Below, in pieces: positions 43,043 through 51,923 of a DNA stretch of 64,000 bases. Both the position numbers and the translations under genes were made by a program. This DNA comes from JANNYA01 sp031422315 (lineage in GTDB: Bacteria; Pseudomonadota; Gammaproteobacteria; Xanthomonadales; SZUA-5), in contig JANOQN010000014.1 of NCBI GenBank assembly GCA_031422315.1, positions 85,218-149,217 on the forward strand, in the 5' to 3' direction. The notes below the pieces were generated by a model, which was not told the DNA's origin, did no database searches, and saw only the letters and a program-made list of their open reading frames with translations. Each line of letters begins with the position of its first letter. Position 1 is the first letter of the stretch.

Positions 43043-43791
43043 TAGGCTTGCTCCGCATTTTTAGGCTCGGGCTCTGCAGCTTCAAGCGCAGACTCAGACT
43101 CAGACTCAGGATCTAAGCGATAACCGACCCCGTGTACGGTGATCAGCATGGGCCGCTCATTTGGCCTGTCGAGCGCCGCGCGCAGGCTATACATATGCGA
43201 GCGCAAAGGATCGGATGCTGGAACTTCGCTGGGCCAAATTTTATCAATCAGCGCCGAACGCGTCACGGTTCTCGGCCAGGCCTGCGCCAATGCAAGTAAA
43301 ATACGCTGAGGAATGCGCTGCAAATCTAACGCGCGATCAAATCGGTGTGCGGCACCGCTTAGCCGATCAATGTGCAGCGAGCCTAAAACCAAGCGATTGG
43401 GTGCGCCCAGGCGGTGCCGCATGGAAAGCGCAACACAGCGGGCTAGCAATTCTGCGTTGGCAAAGGGCTTGAGCAAATAGTCATCCGCGCCGGCGGCAAA
43501 GCCCTGCAGTTTATCGTTTAAGGTATCGCGCGCGGTTAACATCAAAACCGGAATGTGCCGATCCGCCTGCGCGCGCAGCTGCAGGCAAACCCGCAAGCCA
43601 TCCATTCCGGGCAATCCCAAATCCAATACCAGCACATCGGGCGGATCAAGCAGCGCCAATTGCAATCCGGTCATGCCATCGGCGGCGAAATCCACTCTGT
43701 GCCCGTGCGTTTCAAAAAGCTGCGCAAGCGCGATGCGCAGCGCTAAATGGTCTTCGATAATTAGAATGCGCAGTGCTATCGACAACGTCAA
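43042..43791 (-). CDS. OmpR-family response regulator
   Basis: A 249-residue regulator. The receiver domain (residues 1-120) has the acidic pair in LIIEDH, the phospho-acceptor Asp in DVLVLDLGLPGMDGLRV, Thr in VLMLTARD and Lys in YLLKPFA. The C-terminal winged helix carries TVHGVGYRLDPE. The tail is unusually acidic (SESESALEAAEPEPKNAEQA). The start is a TTG at 43791 with GGGAA just before it, 16 bases after the DJ-1-like gene. It partners the histidine kinase that follows directly. Confidence 0.9.
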   Translation of the reverse strand: MTLSIALRILIIEDHLALRIALAQLFETHGHRVDFAADGMTGLQLALLDPPDVLVLDLGLPGMDGLRVCLQLRAQADRHIPVLMLTARDTLNDKLQGFAAGADDYLLKPFANAELLARCVALSMRHRLGAPNRLVLGSLHIDRLSGAAHRFDRALDLQRIPQRILLALAQAWPRTVTRSALIDKIWPSEVPASDPLRSHMYSLRAALDRPNERPMLITVHGVGYRLDPESESESALEAAEPEPKNAEQA

Positions 43792-43807
43792 ATTCCCAGT
43801 TCAATAC

Positions 43808-44860
43808 TTAGATTCCTGCCAGCCTAGCGATCGCAAAAGCATCGCCCAACTTTCTGTTTTTGGCCGCTACAAAAGCATGCAGTAACATAATGCGCTTGTC
43901 GCGCGCCACTGGTAACGTTTGCAGCTTGACCAACGCTGCAGCTGAGCCCGCGCGCTGATATTCAAGCAAAATCTCGACGCTTGCCTCTTCTGCGGTCATT
44001 TTTCTGGCGATCGGCGTGTAGCCTAAAGCCTGCACCATGTGCTCAGCCACCTGCCAAGTCGACCACGGGTTTTGCCCGGTTATCAAATTGCCTGAGCGCA
44101 CCGATTGCGCTAAATACATCGGGCCTTCAATAAATTCTGCGGCCTGCTGGCTGAGCTTTGTTTGCAGCATAAAACCTAACTTACTGACTGGATTATCCAT
44201 AAACATCAGCTCTTCCGCATTGGAAAAACCAGTGATGGATTTACCCGCAAGCAGCAGCGTTCCATCCGCTAATCGAATATCCACCAACGCAGCTGGGCCA
44301 TGACAGACTGCACCGACCACGCCATTAACAGCGATCGTTTGCAGCAGCTTTTCAATGGCAGGATTGCGATAAAAATCAAGCATCGCGCCTTTGCCGCCGA
44401 CAAAGTAGATTGCTTTATAGGAGCTTGGGTCAACATCCGCCAATCGCAGCGTGCTTTTCAGGCTTGCTTGTACGCCGGGCTCATTTAAAAACGCATAGTC
44501 CGCGTCGATCAAATCATCTTTTCGCATCGGCGCCGCGCCGCCAGCTGGACTAGCAAAGTCAACCTGAAAGCCGTTGGCGGTGAACACCCACCAAGCCCGT
44601 GATAGCTCGGTGAGCTCAAAGCCGGTCGGCTTGCCATCCAGCAGCGCAGTTGCGCTCGTAACCACCGCCAAAATGCGGCCACGATTGGCTGGCAAGCCCG
44701 AAGGCGCACTGATAAAACCCAGTGCGCTTGCGCCTGCCAGCGGGTTGGCTTTGGGTTCACGCTCTAAATGCAGGTTGTGGATAAATGCCCAGGCTGACAG
44801 TCCTAGCACCAGCACTATCGCGAGCAGTGAAAGTAAGGTTCTTTTCAAAATTCTAATCAT
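43808..44860 (-). CDS. Membrane-anchored DJ-1/PfpI-family protein
   Basis: A 350-residue protein with one N-terminal membrane helix (LLSLLAIVLVLGLSAWAFIH) that places the rest in the periplasm, or an uncleaved anchor. The core (about residues 60-285) is a type-1 GATase-like DJ-1/PfpI fold with FVGGKGAMLDFYRN and the nucleophile elbow GVVGAVCHGPAALVDI (Cys about residue 190). LITGQNPWSTWQVAEHMVQA resembles Hsp31/glyoxalase-III-like members. A helical extension of about 60 residues follows. It is the first gene of the operon with the two-component system. Whether it is a glyoxalase, a peptidase or a sensor cannot be told from sequence. Confidence 0.82.
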   Translation of the reverse strand: MIRILKRTLLSLLAIVLVLGLSAWAFIHNLHLEREPKANPLAGASALGFISAPSGLPANRGRILAVVTSATALLDGKPTGFELTELSRAWWVFTANGFQVDFASPAGGAAPMRKDDLIDADYAFLNEPGVQASLKSTLRLADVDPSSYKAIYFVGGKGAMLDFYRNPAIEKLLQTIAVNGVVGAVCHGPAALVDIRLADGTLLLAGKSITGFSNAEELMFMDNPVSKLGFMLQTKLSQQAAEFIEGPMYLAQSVRSGNLITGQNPWSTWQVAEHMVQALGYTPIARKMTAEEASVEILLEYQRAGSAAALVKLQTLPVARDKRIMLLHAFVAAKNRKLGDAFAIARLAGI

Positions 44861-45211
44861 CAGTGCAAGCGTCCGCTAAGAGGTAAGCGAAAGCTTGACG
44901 CTTAGATATCAAAAAATAATCAAATCAAAGTTGAAGTTGAAGTTGAAGTTGAACCTACATGTGTTTGCGGGGTGTTGGCGTTTTTTGATGCGTACTAGCT
45001 TTCATGCGCACTGCGCTTCATCTTTACGCCACGCTGGCCTAAGCGCGCTTCAAATCATAGCTTGACCTTGGTTCAAAGAATCTACTGACCCAATCGAAAC
45101 GAAATATTCAGTTACAAAGTTCTTTACGTCTGTAACAGTTTTGAGCGATTAAATTTTCGTCACCTGAAGACAGTACGCTCCGCAAACCCTTTCCCAGAGC
45201 GCAAAAAACAC
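44861..45211. other. Divergent intergenic region with a short hexanucleotide repeat
   Basis: About 350 bases lie between the divergent DJ-1-like and barrel-protein genes. Four copies of AGTTGA lie at 44929-44952. The rest should hold the promoters of both genes, but I see no strong -35/-10 pair. No gene is visible. Confidence 0.5.
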
Positions 45212-46396
45212 ATGAAAATAAAGCTGCTGACCCTCGCAATTGCCACCGCAGCGTGCATTCCTGTAACAACGCTTTACGCAAAAAGCCCGCATGCGTACAA
45301 AGGCAGCGTCGATGTACAAGCGCGTTCAAACACCAATATTTCCCTGGCGCCCTCCTCTAGCAGCAGCTTTAACTTCGCATCGTTAAAAGATTTTGACGAT
45401 TCAGAAGAAGAAGGAAGCGAGGGCTCGGAAGAAGAAGAAGATGAGGACGAAGATTTCGAAGATATTGCAGATATCGAAGGCTCAGATTACGACGAGCTTG
45501 AGCTGGCTGAATCCGACAATCCCGATGAAGACGGCGATGGCGTGGACGATTTGATCGACGATGACCAAGACACTGGAGATGGCGACGATGAAGAAGAGGA
45601 CGAAGAAGATGATGAAGACGACGAAGGTGGCGCGTCAAGCAAAGCGGCGGGCGGTGGACGCAGCAAATCAGTTGAACGCTACAACAGCAAGCTAGGCTTT
45701 GCGCACAAATACACCATCAGCAAGGCTGCCAGCTACGGCACCAGCGTGAAGTTCTCGGTAGATCGCCAGCCTGGAGAGAGCCAACTCAACAAACTCAACA
45801 CCGCCTTCGCCACCGGCCCTGAATTCAAACTCAGCAAGCAGTTGAAAGTTAAACTCGGCGCATCGTATGTGCGCTTACAACAAAATAGCGATCAATTTTT
45901 GAGCACCTGGGTCGGCACCTTAGGCGCTGATTTTGATGCCAGCAAAAACTTCACGCTCGGCTTTGATTACAACTACCAAGATAAAGACGTCACCGATCCA
46001 GATTCACCCGACGCGATTATCAACACCTTGACCTTCGGTGCCGATTGGAAGCTAAGCAGCAACGACATTGTCAAATTCAAATATTCACCACAAGTCGAAG
46101 ACAACTCCGTCGTGACGCGCGATAAAGACGTCAGCGGTTTTGAAGTAGCCTATTCCCGCAAACTGCCTTGGAGCACGGTGTTAGGCATTGGCTTCAAACG
46201 CGATGACGTTGACTACGACAAACTGCCACGCCCGCGCAGCGATGAGGTCAATGCCATCGGCATCCAGCTTGAAACTGAGTTCACCAAACAAGCCTCCGGC
46301 AGTATTGCTTATGAAACTAGACGGCTAGATTCTAATATCAACAGCAAAGACGGCAAAAACCGCAGCGTCGTGGTGAGTTTTGGCTATAAGTTTTAA
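45212..46396 (+). CDS. Outer-membrane beta-barrel protein with a very acidic N-terminal region
   Basis: A 394-residue protein. The signal peptide (residues 1-23) is followed by a Ser-rich segment and then about 80 residues (61-139) that are almost all Asp and Glu, broken by a calcium-type DEDGDGVDDLIDDDQD motif. A Gly/Ser linker leads to a barrel (about 150-394) of alternating amphipathic strands such as TLGFDYNYQDKDV-like turns. It ends in the phenylalanine-terminated strand VVVSFGYKF recognised by the Bam complex. The acidic region would lie at or outside the cell surface and could bind Ca2+ or other cations. I do not recognise the family. It is monocistronic. Confidence 0.8.
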   Translation: MKIKLLTLAIATAACIPVTTLYAKSPHAYKGSVDVQARSNTNISLAPSSSSSFNFASLKDFDDSEEEGSEGSEEEEDEDEDFEDIADIEGSDYDELELAESDNPDEDGDGVDDLIDDDQDTGDGDDEEEDEEDDEDDEGGASSKAAGGGRSKSVERYNSKLGFAHKYTISKAASYGTSVKFSVDRQPGESQLNKLNTAFATGPEFKLSKQLKVKLGASYVRLQQNSDQFLSTWVGTLGADFDASKNFTLGFDYNYQDKDVTDPDSPDAIINTLTFGADWKLSSNDIVKFKYSPQVEDNSVVTRDKDVSGFEVAYSRKLPWSTVLGIGFKRDDVDYDKLPRPRSDEVNAIGIQLETEFTKQASGSIAYETRRLDSNINSKDGKNRSVVVSFGYKF

Positions 46397-46429
46397 GGGC
46401 TCGATGCGCGCAGTGCTAGCCATTCAAAC

Positions 46430-48109
46430 CTAATTCGTACTAAAATCCACCACGTCGAACTCGGCTAAATCAGCGTCTTCATTGCCTTTAAACAGCAGCG
46501 TACCACCGATGTTTTCATCGGTGTGTTTTAGCGTGGCGGCAAGCTCAGCGCCGCCGTTGCTGACCATCGTGATCGAATAGACGCGCCAGCTGTCACCGTC
46601 GTCGTCTTCTTCGTTTTGCAAGTCGAGCACACGTCCGCGCAGGCGAATGCTTTCTTGTTCAAATACGAAATAGCCTGAAACGGCCTCACCAATGTGTTCG
46701 CCGAGCGTGTCGATCACTAAACTGGCTTTTTGATCATCCGATGCTTCTGCCACATACTTGCCGAGCAATTCCCGCGTGATGGCTGCGGGTTCTGCGGTGC
46801 TTGGTTCGGCGGTGCTCGGTTCGGCGGTGCTGGGCTCGGTGGAACTTGCGTCGGCCGACTCGCTTGCTTCGGTGCTGGGTAGGTTGCTACCGTCGTAGAT
46901 CGATTTTTTGCCGCTGTCTTCGTCAACCGGGATTGGGGTAGGCGTCGGCGCAGGCGGCACTGGATCAGGCGCGTCGCTTTGCTTTGGCTCGGGCCGCTCG
47001 ATTTGACCGGCTCGGCCCGGAGAGTTCTCGCTATTGGATGTTAGGTTCGTAACGGCAAAATAGCCGCCAATGGCGCAGGCGGCTAGCCCAATGCCCCACG
47101 GTGCAAGATTTTTGTTAGCCGGAGCTGGAGCCGGGATCGGCGGATTGTTACGCGTGGGTGCTGGCGCGAATGGTTGCGGTGGTGGCGGCATCGGCGGCAT
47201 GGCGGCGGCGGGCAGCCTTGCAAGCGGAAGCTGTGGTGGCGCGATGATTTCCGTACTGGGCAGCGGCGTGTCTTGCCAGCGGGTTTTCGCATCGAGCGCG
47301 GCCAGCAGCGCATCACAGCTTTGAAAGCGATCATTTGGGTCGCGCGCGAGCATTTTTTTCAGCACGCTTAACGTGTGCGGATCAACGTTGCTATTGAGCA
47401 GCGTCACATCCGGAATTTGCGCCTGCACCACCGCCACCATCAGCGCATAAGGCGATTTATCGTCAAACGGCAATCGACCGGTCAGCATTTCAAAAAACAC
47501 CACGCCGAGCGCAAAAATATCGGTGCGCACATCCGGCGTTTGCCCCAGACACACTTCCGGCGACAGATAGCCCGGCGTGCCAACTATGCCACCAGTGCCG
47601 GTTAGCCGTTCGCCCTGGCTTTCTTCGGTCAGCGCAATGCCAAAATCCATGACTTTAACAACGCCTCGCTTGGTAATCATCAAATTCGCAGGCTTGATGT
47701 CACGATGCACCAGATTGCGTTCGTGCGCCGCTTGCAAGCCAAGCGCGGCCTGGCGCAAAAATTCCATCGCTTGCGGCACGCTCAAACGCTCACGTTTAAG
47801 CCGTGCGCCAAGCGATTCTCCATCGATCATCTCCATAACAAAATAAGGCTGCCCAGCGTGTTCGCCGACCGCATGAATTTGCACGACATTTGGATCGCTA
47901 ATCGAGGCCATAGCGCGCGCCTCACGGTAAAACCGGGCGACCAAAGCCGGCTGGTGCGCAATATTTTCCGACAGCATTTTCAGCGCGACAAAGCGGCTGA
48001 GCGCGGGTTCAAAAGCGCGAAACACCACGCCCATTCCGCCCCGGCCCAGCTCCCGTTCGATTTCATAGCTGCCAATAATCTGCTTTTGGCTGTCAGATGA
48101 TGTGCTCAT
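46430..48109 (-). CDS. Membrane Ser/Thr protein kinase (PknB-like)
   Basis: A 559-residue kinase. All active-site motifs are present: the glycine loop ELGRGGMGVVFRAF, the VAIK-type lysine in FVALKMLSE, the catalytic loop LVHRDIKPANLM and DFG in VKVMDFGIALTEE, followed by GTPGYLSPE. The kinase domain ends near residue 265. A Pro-rich stretch and a membrane helix (PWGIGLAACAIGGYFAVTNL) follow. The outer part has a Ser/Thr/Glu/Pro linker with the repeated unit STAEP and a C-terminal domain of about 115 residues that I do not recognise. The ATG at 48109 is preferred; a GTG at 48118 is possible. It may sense an envelope signal. Confidence 0.9.
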   Translation of the reverse strand: MSTSSDSQKQIIGSYEIERELGRGGMGVVFRAFEPALSRFVALKMLSENIAHQPALVARFYREARAMASISDPNVVQIHAVGEHAGQPYFVMEMIDGESLGARLKRERLSVPQAMEFLRQAALGLQAAHERNLVHRDIKPANLMITKRGVVKVMDFGIALTEESQGERLTGTGGIVGTPGYLSPEVCLGQTPDVRTDIFALGVVFFEMLTGRLPFDDKSPYALMVAVVQAQIPDVTLLNSNVDPHTLSVLKKMLARDPNDRFQSCDALLAALDAKTRWQDTPLPSTEIIAPPQLPLARLPAAAMPPMPPPPQPFAPAPTRNNPPIPAPAPANKNLAPWGIGLAACAIGGYFAVTNLTSNSENSPGRAGQIERPEPKQSDAPDPVPPAPTPTPIPVDEDSGKKSIYDGSNLPSTEASESADASSTEPSTAEPSTAEPSTAEPAAITRELLGKYVAEASDDQKASLVIDTLGEHIGEAVSGYFVFEQESIRLRGRVLDLQNEEDDDGDSWRVYSITMVSNGGAELAATLKHTDENIGGTLLFKGNEDADLAEFDVVDFSTN

Positions 48110-48146
48110 AAAACTCACTTAAAAAATTGATGCCGCATGGTAGCAG

Positions 48147-48350
48147 TCAATAGTAAAAACAACTTTCTTTTGGTTGGATTACGGTCCAATTCGAGCTGAC
48201 TTGGGGATCGACGTTGCCGCTGACCGGAGGCTCAGCGTTGAAATGAGAAAAGCCAACGGCAGCTGCAAGCGCAACAAAGGCGGTAGTTTTTGCGAATGTC
48301 GGCACTGAACTAGCGTCATAAGCGAGGCGCGAGTCAAAGTGACAATTCAT
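48147..48350 (-). CDS. Possible small membrane or exported protein (67 aa)
   Basis: A frame from the ATG at 48350 encodes 67 residues with one hydrophobic stretch (TTAFVALAAAVGF) and a polar C-terminus. The ribosome-binding site is weak. It fills most of the gap between the kinase gene and the divergent transpeptidase gene. It may equally be chance. Family not recognised. Confidence 0.3.
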   Translation of the reverse strand: MNCHFDSRLAYDASSVPTFAKTTAFVALAAAVGFSHFNAEPPVSGNVDPQVSSNWTVIQPKESCFYY

Positions 48351-48398
48351 GTCCCGCTGCCACCGTGCCGTTCACCCAAGCAGCGCTAGGCTTGCCAC

Positions 48399-49046
48399 AT
48401 GTCAATCTTTAAACTCATCTGGCTTTTGCTACTGCCCGCGTTTTCGCAGGCTAGCACACTTGTTCAAGTGCTGGCGGCCAGCGCGCCAGACGCTGATCCG
48501 AAGGCGATTGAGCAAGCACTTCAGGCGAGTGAATGCGCGACGCTGAAACTAGGTTCGAAACCGGCCGAGCGCTTAGCGTTGATTGATTATTCGCGTGCAT
48601 CAGTGGATCGGCGGCTTTGGATATTCGATTTGACCGCTAAAAAATTACTGCTCAGCGATTACGTGGCGCACGGGCGCGGTAGTGGCGAAAATTTTGCACA
48701 TACGTTTTCCAATCGTGAAGGCAGTTTGCAATCGAGTCTTGGTTTGTTTAAAGCAGCTGAGAGTTACTTTGGCGCGCACGGGCTGTCGCTGCGTTTGGAT
48801 GGACTCGAGCCCGGAGTTAACGATCAAGCGCGGGCGCGCGCTATTGTGCTGCACGGTGCTGAATACGTTGATCCAAAGCTTATCGCAACCCAAGGCAGGC
48901 TCGGTCGCAGCCATGGCTGCCCAGCGGTACGCCCTGATTTGACTGATCAGGTGATCGAGGTTTTGCAAGATGGTCAGATGCTTTACGCCTATCACCCGGA
49001 TCGGTCATCCACATTATTGCGCTGCGATAGCGCCGAATCGCCTTAG
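48399..49046 (+). CDS. Murein L,D-transpeptidase catalytic-domain protein (YkuD_2 type)
   Basis: A 215-residue exported protein with a short signal peptide (LIWLLLLPAFSQAST). The catalytic domain contains DYVAHGRGSGENFAHTFSN, the His in AIVLHGAEYVD and the Cys in RLGRSHGCPAVRPD, the YkuD_2 (PF13645-like) version of the HxxSHGC motif. Such proteins cross-link or edit peptidoglycan stem peptides in the periplasm. It is followed by another L,D-transpeptidase and an M23 peptidase on the same strand. It is divergent from the Ser/Thr kinase. Confidence 0.87.
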   Translation: MSIFKLIWLLLLPAFSQASTLVQVLAASAPDADPKAIEQALQASECATLKLGSKPAERLALIDYSRASVDRRLWIFDLTAKKLLLSDYVAHGRGSGENFAHTFSNREGSLQSSLGLFKAAESYFGAHGLSLRLDGLEPGVNDQARARAIVLHGAEYVDPKLIATQGRLGRSHGCPAVRPDLTDQVIEVLQDGQMLYAYHPDRSSTLLRCDSAESP

Positions 49047-49151
49047 CGTGCACATCGGCTTTTGCCGTGTGCAGTAGCGCACCGAAGCGCCAATTGCGCG
49101 CGCGCATACTTTGCAGCTTCGCTCAGTTTCGAGCTGCCTACTGGAGCGCAT

Positions 49152-50123
49152 TTGAAAAGCTTACTAACAAGTCTCGTATTCACTGTTCTCGCCGTAAATA
49201 ACACTTTTGCGGCCATCAACAGTTTGAAGATTGACGCCATTAATGACACCACACTGATAGAGCCCGTAGGTGTCAAAGCCAGCGCTGCGGCTGTGCTGCG
49301 CGCGCAGATTTTGCTGCAACGATCGCACTTTTCAGTAGGCGAGATCGACGCAGGTTTTGGCTCCAATACCCGCAAAGCCATAAATGCATATCAGCTTAGC
49401 CAGGGTTTGACGACTACCGGCATTCTAGACGCCGCGAGCTGGGCAGCGTTAAATAGGGATACCAAGCCCGCGTTGACACGTTACAGCTTGAGCGCTGCGG
49501 ATGTGGCCGGGCCATATGTCAAATTACCCAAAGATATGATGGCAAAATCGGCGCTACCTGCGCTCGGTTATGAAAGCGCTTTGGAAGCCTTAGCCGAGAA
49601 ATTTCAGTCTAGTCCACGATTGCTAATGCGGCTAAATCCGGGCGTGGATATGACCCGCGCTGAGCAGGAAATTATAGTGCCGGATGTTGAAGTTAATACA
49701 GCACTCGTTAAAGCAGAAAAAGTGGTGGTTGATCGGTCTGACTCCAGCATTACGCTACTAGACGTCAATGATCAGATACTTGCGCATTTTCCAGCCTCAA
49801 CCGGTAGTGAACACGATCCGCTACCGGTCGGCGATTGGAAAATACTGGCTATCGCGCCGAATCCGACCTTCCACTACAACCCAGATTTATTTTGGGATGC
49901 CAACAAGGTGCACGCCAAAGCCACGATTGCCGCAGGCCCGAACAATCCAGTCGGGGTGGTTTGGGTAGACTTGTCAAAAGAACACTACGGCATTCACGGC
50001 ACGCCAGAACCCTCACGCATTGGCAAATCGCAATCGCATGGCTGTATTCGATTGACCAACTGGGATGCTAAAACGCTGAGTGAAGCGGTGGTAGTTGGCA
50101 TCGCGGCGCTGCTACAAGAATAG
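49152..50123 (+). CDS. L,D-transpeptidase (ErfK/YbiS/YcfS/YnhG family) with a peptidoglycan-binding domain
   Basis: A 323-residue periplasmic enzyme. The start is a TTG at 49152 with GGAG five bases upstream; it gives the signal peptide KSLLTSLVFTVLAVNNTFA. A PG-binding-1 domain (IDAGFGSNTRKAINAYQLSQ) is followed by a LysM-like segment (LAEKFQSSPRLLMRLNPGVD). The YkuD domain then has ASTGSEHDPLPVGDWKI and IHGTPEPSRIGKSQSHGCIR, with the catalytic Cys near residue 300. It forms 3-3 cross-links or attaches Braun-type lipoproteins. Longer upstream frames lack a signal peptide. Confidence 0.9.
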   Translation: MKSLLTSLVFTVLAVNNTFAAINSLKIDAINDTTLIEPVGVKASAAAVLRAQILLQRSHFSVGEIDAGFGSNTRKAINAYQLSQGLTTTGILDAASWAALNRDTKPALTRYSLSAADVAGPYVKLPKDMMAKSALPALGYESALEALAEKFQSSPRLLMRLNPGVDMTRAEQEIIVPDVEVNTALVKAEKVVVDRSDSSITLLDVNDQILAHFPASTGSEHDPLPVGDWKILAIAPNPTFHYNPDLFWDANKVHAKATIAAGPNNPVGVVWVDLSKEHYGIHGTPEPSRIGKSQSHGCIRLTNWDAKTLSEAVVVGIAALLQE

Positions 50124-50265
50124 CCAGCAGTGCGGCCCAAACTGATACTTCAATTCGACTCGAGCAACTCCCTCTCCCCGCCGCCAAAGCAGTTAGGACA
50201 TTAAAGATCGGAACGGGGAGATGGCGGGGGTGATGGGCGAAAATTTAGAACCTGGAGCCACAACG

Positions 50266-50925
50266 ATGCGAAATTCAATTCGACCGCTACATGCTTTTTT
50301 CTTCGGGATAATCTTTGGTGCTGGCGCGCTTTACTTGCTCACTGACGTTAGCTTGCACAACGACGTGGCGATATCAGTTCCGCAAATTACCCACTTGCCC
50401 GATCCCATTTGTCCGCGATTGCAAACGCCAATTCCTATTGCCGATGCGCGTGCGAAAAACTTTGAAGAGCCGCCGACGCAAGCTCCTTCAACAATCGCGA
50501 GCTTGCTGATTCCAGTACAAGGGGTAACTGCTGCGCAGCTAGTCGACACCTTTTCGCAAGCGCGCTCAGATGCTCGCACACATGAAGCAATTGATATTCC
50601 GAGCCCAAGCGGTACTCCGGTATTGGCGGTAGCGAACGGCAAAATCGTCAAACTGTTCAACAGCAAGCCCGGCGGACTAACCCTCTATCAGTTTGATTCT
50701 ACTGAAACCTTCGCCTATTACTACGCCCATCTCAATGGCTACGCTGACGGAATTGTGGAAGGCAAACAAGTAAAGCGCGGCGAGCTAATCGGCTACGTCG
50801 GCAGCACCGGCAATGCAAACCCAAACGCTCCACATCTGCACTTTGCAATTTTCGAATTGAGCCCTGAGAAAAATTGGTGGCAAGGTAAGGCGATTAATCC
50901 TTATCCGCGGTTGGGTGGGTTATGA
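50266..50925 (+). CDS. M23 (LytM-type) peptidase, membrane anchored
   Basis: A 219-residue protein. The ATG at 50266 follows GGAG and gives a membrane anchor (FFFGIIFGAGALYLLTDVSL). The LytM domain has HEAIDIPSPSGTPVLAVANG (zinc His and Asp), YYYAHLNGYADGIVEGKQVK, GYVGSTGNANPNAPHLHFAI and the final HLHF motif, so the zinc ligands are complete. It should cut peptidoglycan cross-bridges in the periplasm. Together with the two transpeptidases it makes a run of three cell-wall enzymes. A longer start at 50221 is open but less likely. Confidence 0.88.
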   Translation: MRNSIRPLHAFFFGIIFGAGALYLLTDVSLHNDVAISVPQITHLPDPICPRLQTPIPIADARAKNFEEPPTQAPSTIASLLIPVQGVTAAQLVDTFSQARSDARTHEAIDIPSPSGTPVLAVANGKIVKLFNSKPGGLTLYQFDSTETFAYYYAHLNGYADGIVEGKQVKRGELIGYVGSTGNANPNAPHLHFAIFELSPEKNWWQGKAINPYPRLGGL

Positions 50926-51227
50926 GCAGGCTGGAGGAAACTCGATTTTAGACAGAGGTACAGACTTGCATCACTGAGTACTTCTGTACTCAGGCAACAA
51001 GAAACATAGCTTTGATTCCTGGTTGGGAAGTTCAAAAAATGTGCAATCTTGTTCTTAACGTTCCTGACCCAAACTTTGACCTTGCAAATGCTGAAAAACG
51101 CCGCCGAGTACTTTGAATTGATTCGCATCGCGGTGGGCTTTTACAGTTTGGCTTCCAGCCTGGCTTGCAAATCCAATTGGTATAACTGGTTTGAATTTTT
51201 CAGAACAGTCAAAGACCGGTTAATTCA
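50926..51227. other. Intergenic region with one hairpin; no gene seen
   Basis: About 300 bases lie between the M23 gene and the convergent response-regulator gene. The perfect hairpin CTGAGTAC-TTCT-GTACTCAG lies at 50974-50993 and probably ends the M23 transcript. A short plus-strand frame at 51049-51231 has no start signal and an unconvincing sequence. Confidence 0.55.
50974..50993 (+). terminator. Hairpin after the M23 peptidase gene
   Basis: CTGAGTAC and GTACTCAG form an 8-bp perfect stem with a TTCT tetraloop, about 50 bases after the stop. No T-run follows, so it may be a weak terminator or an mRNA-stabilising end. Confidence 0.4.
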
Positions 51228-51923
51228 CTAAGCCAAACCCATCCGATTAGCTTCCAGAGCCGCTTCAGCTCTAGAACTCACGCCCAGCTTACGGTAGATA
51301 TCTTTCACGTAACCCGCGACCGTATGCTTGGAGATCGTCAGCAGCTCCGCCACGCGCGGAATCGTGAGGCCTTTGGCGGTTAGCGTGAGCACTTCGGTTT
51401 CGCGCTCGGTCAGGTGCACGCGCTCGATGTCCGTTTGTGGCGCGCTAGCTTTTGCCGCCAGGCTGAAATGCTGCAGAAGCCTGCGCGCAATTGAAGCCGA
51501 GAGTGGCGGCTGGCCCTCGACAATTCGGCCTAACATCAGCACCAACTGCTCAATTGACTCGTCTTTCAATAAATAGCCTTCAGCGCCTTCGCGTAAGCTG
51601 GCAAATAAATGGCCGTCGTCATCAAATATCGTCGATACCACCACGTGGCATAACTGCATGCGTTTTCGCAGCAGTTTAATGAGCTCCAAACCGCTGCCAT
51701 CACCCAAATCCAAATCAATGAGTGCGAGCGCAAAGGGCTGATTATTCGCGCATGCCTCACCCAGAGTCACCACGCCACCCGCCAAACTATCGGCCTCGAT
51801 CAACTGCGCCTCGGGAAATGCGATTGCAAGCGCTTTGCGCATCCAGGCACGGCAGTGCGCTAAATCGTCTACTAGCAGCACCCGATTAATTGCGCCCCCG
51901 TTTTGATTGTCGGCTTGACTCAT
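51228..51923 (-). CDS. NarL/LuxR-family response regulator
   Basis: A 231-residue regulator. The receiver domain has VLLVDDLAHCRAWMRKAL, the phospho-acceptor Asp in LALIDLDLGDGSGLELI and Lys in YLLKDESIEQLV. The C-terminal LuxR helix-turn-helix reads LTEREVEVL-like LTERETEVLTLTAKGLTIPR then VAELLTISKHTVAGYVKDIY. The ATG at 51923 overlaps the histidine-kinase stop (ATGA). It forms a two-component pair with that kinase. The targets are unknown. Confidence 0.9.
   Translation of the reverse strand: MSQADNQNGGAINRVLLVDDLAHCRAWMRKALAIAFPEAQLIEADSLAGGVVTLGEACANNQPFALALIDLDLGDGSGLELIKLLRKRMQLCHVVVSTIFDDDGHLFASLREGAEGYLLKDESIEQLVLMLGRIVEGQPPLSASIARRLLQHFSLAAKASAPQTDIERVHLTERETEVLTLTAKGLTIPRVAELLTISKHTVAGYVKDIYRKLGVSSRAEAALEANRMGLA

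Noticed and set aside
45369..45638. Minus-strand frame rich in His, Arg and Leu
   Set aside because: It is the antisense shadow of the Asp/Glu-rich region of the barrel-protein gene.
51049..51231. 60-residue plus-strand frame in the gap after the M23 gene
   Set aside because: No start signal, no recognisable sequence, and it runs towards the end of a convergent gene.
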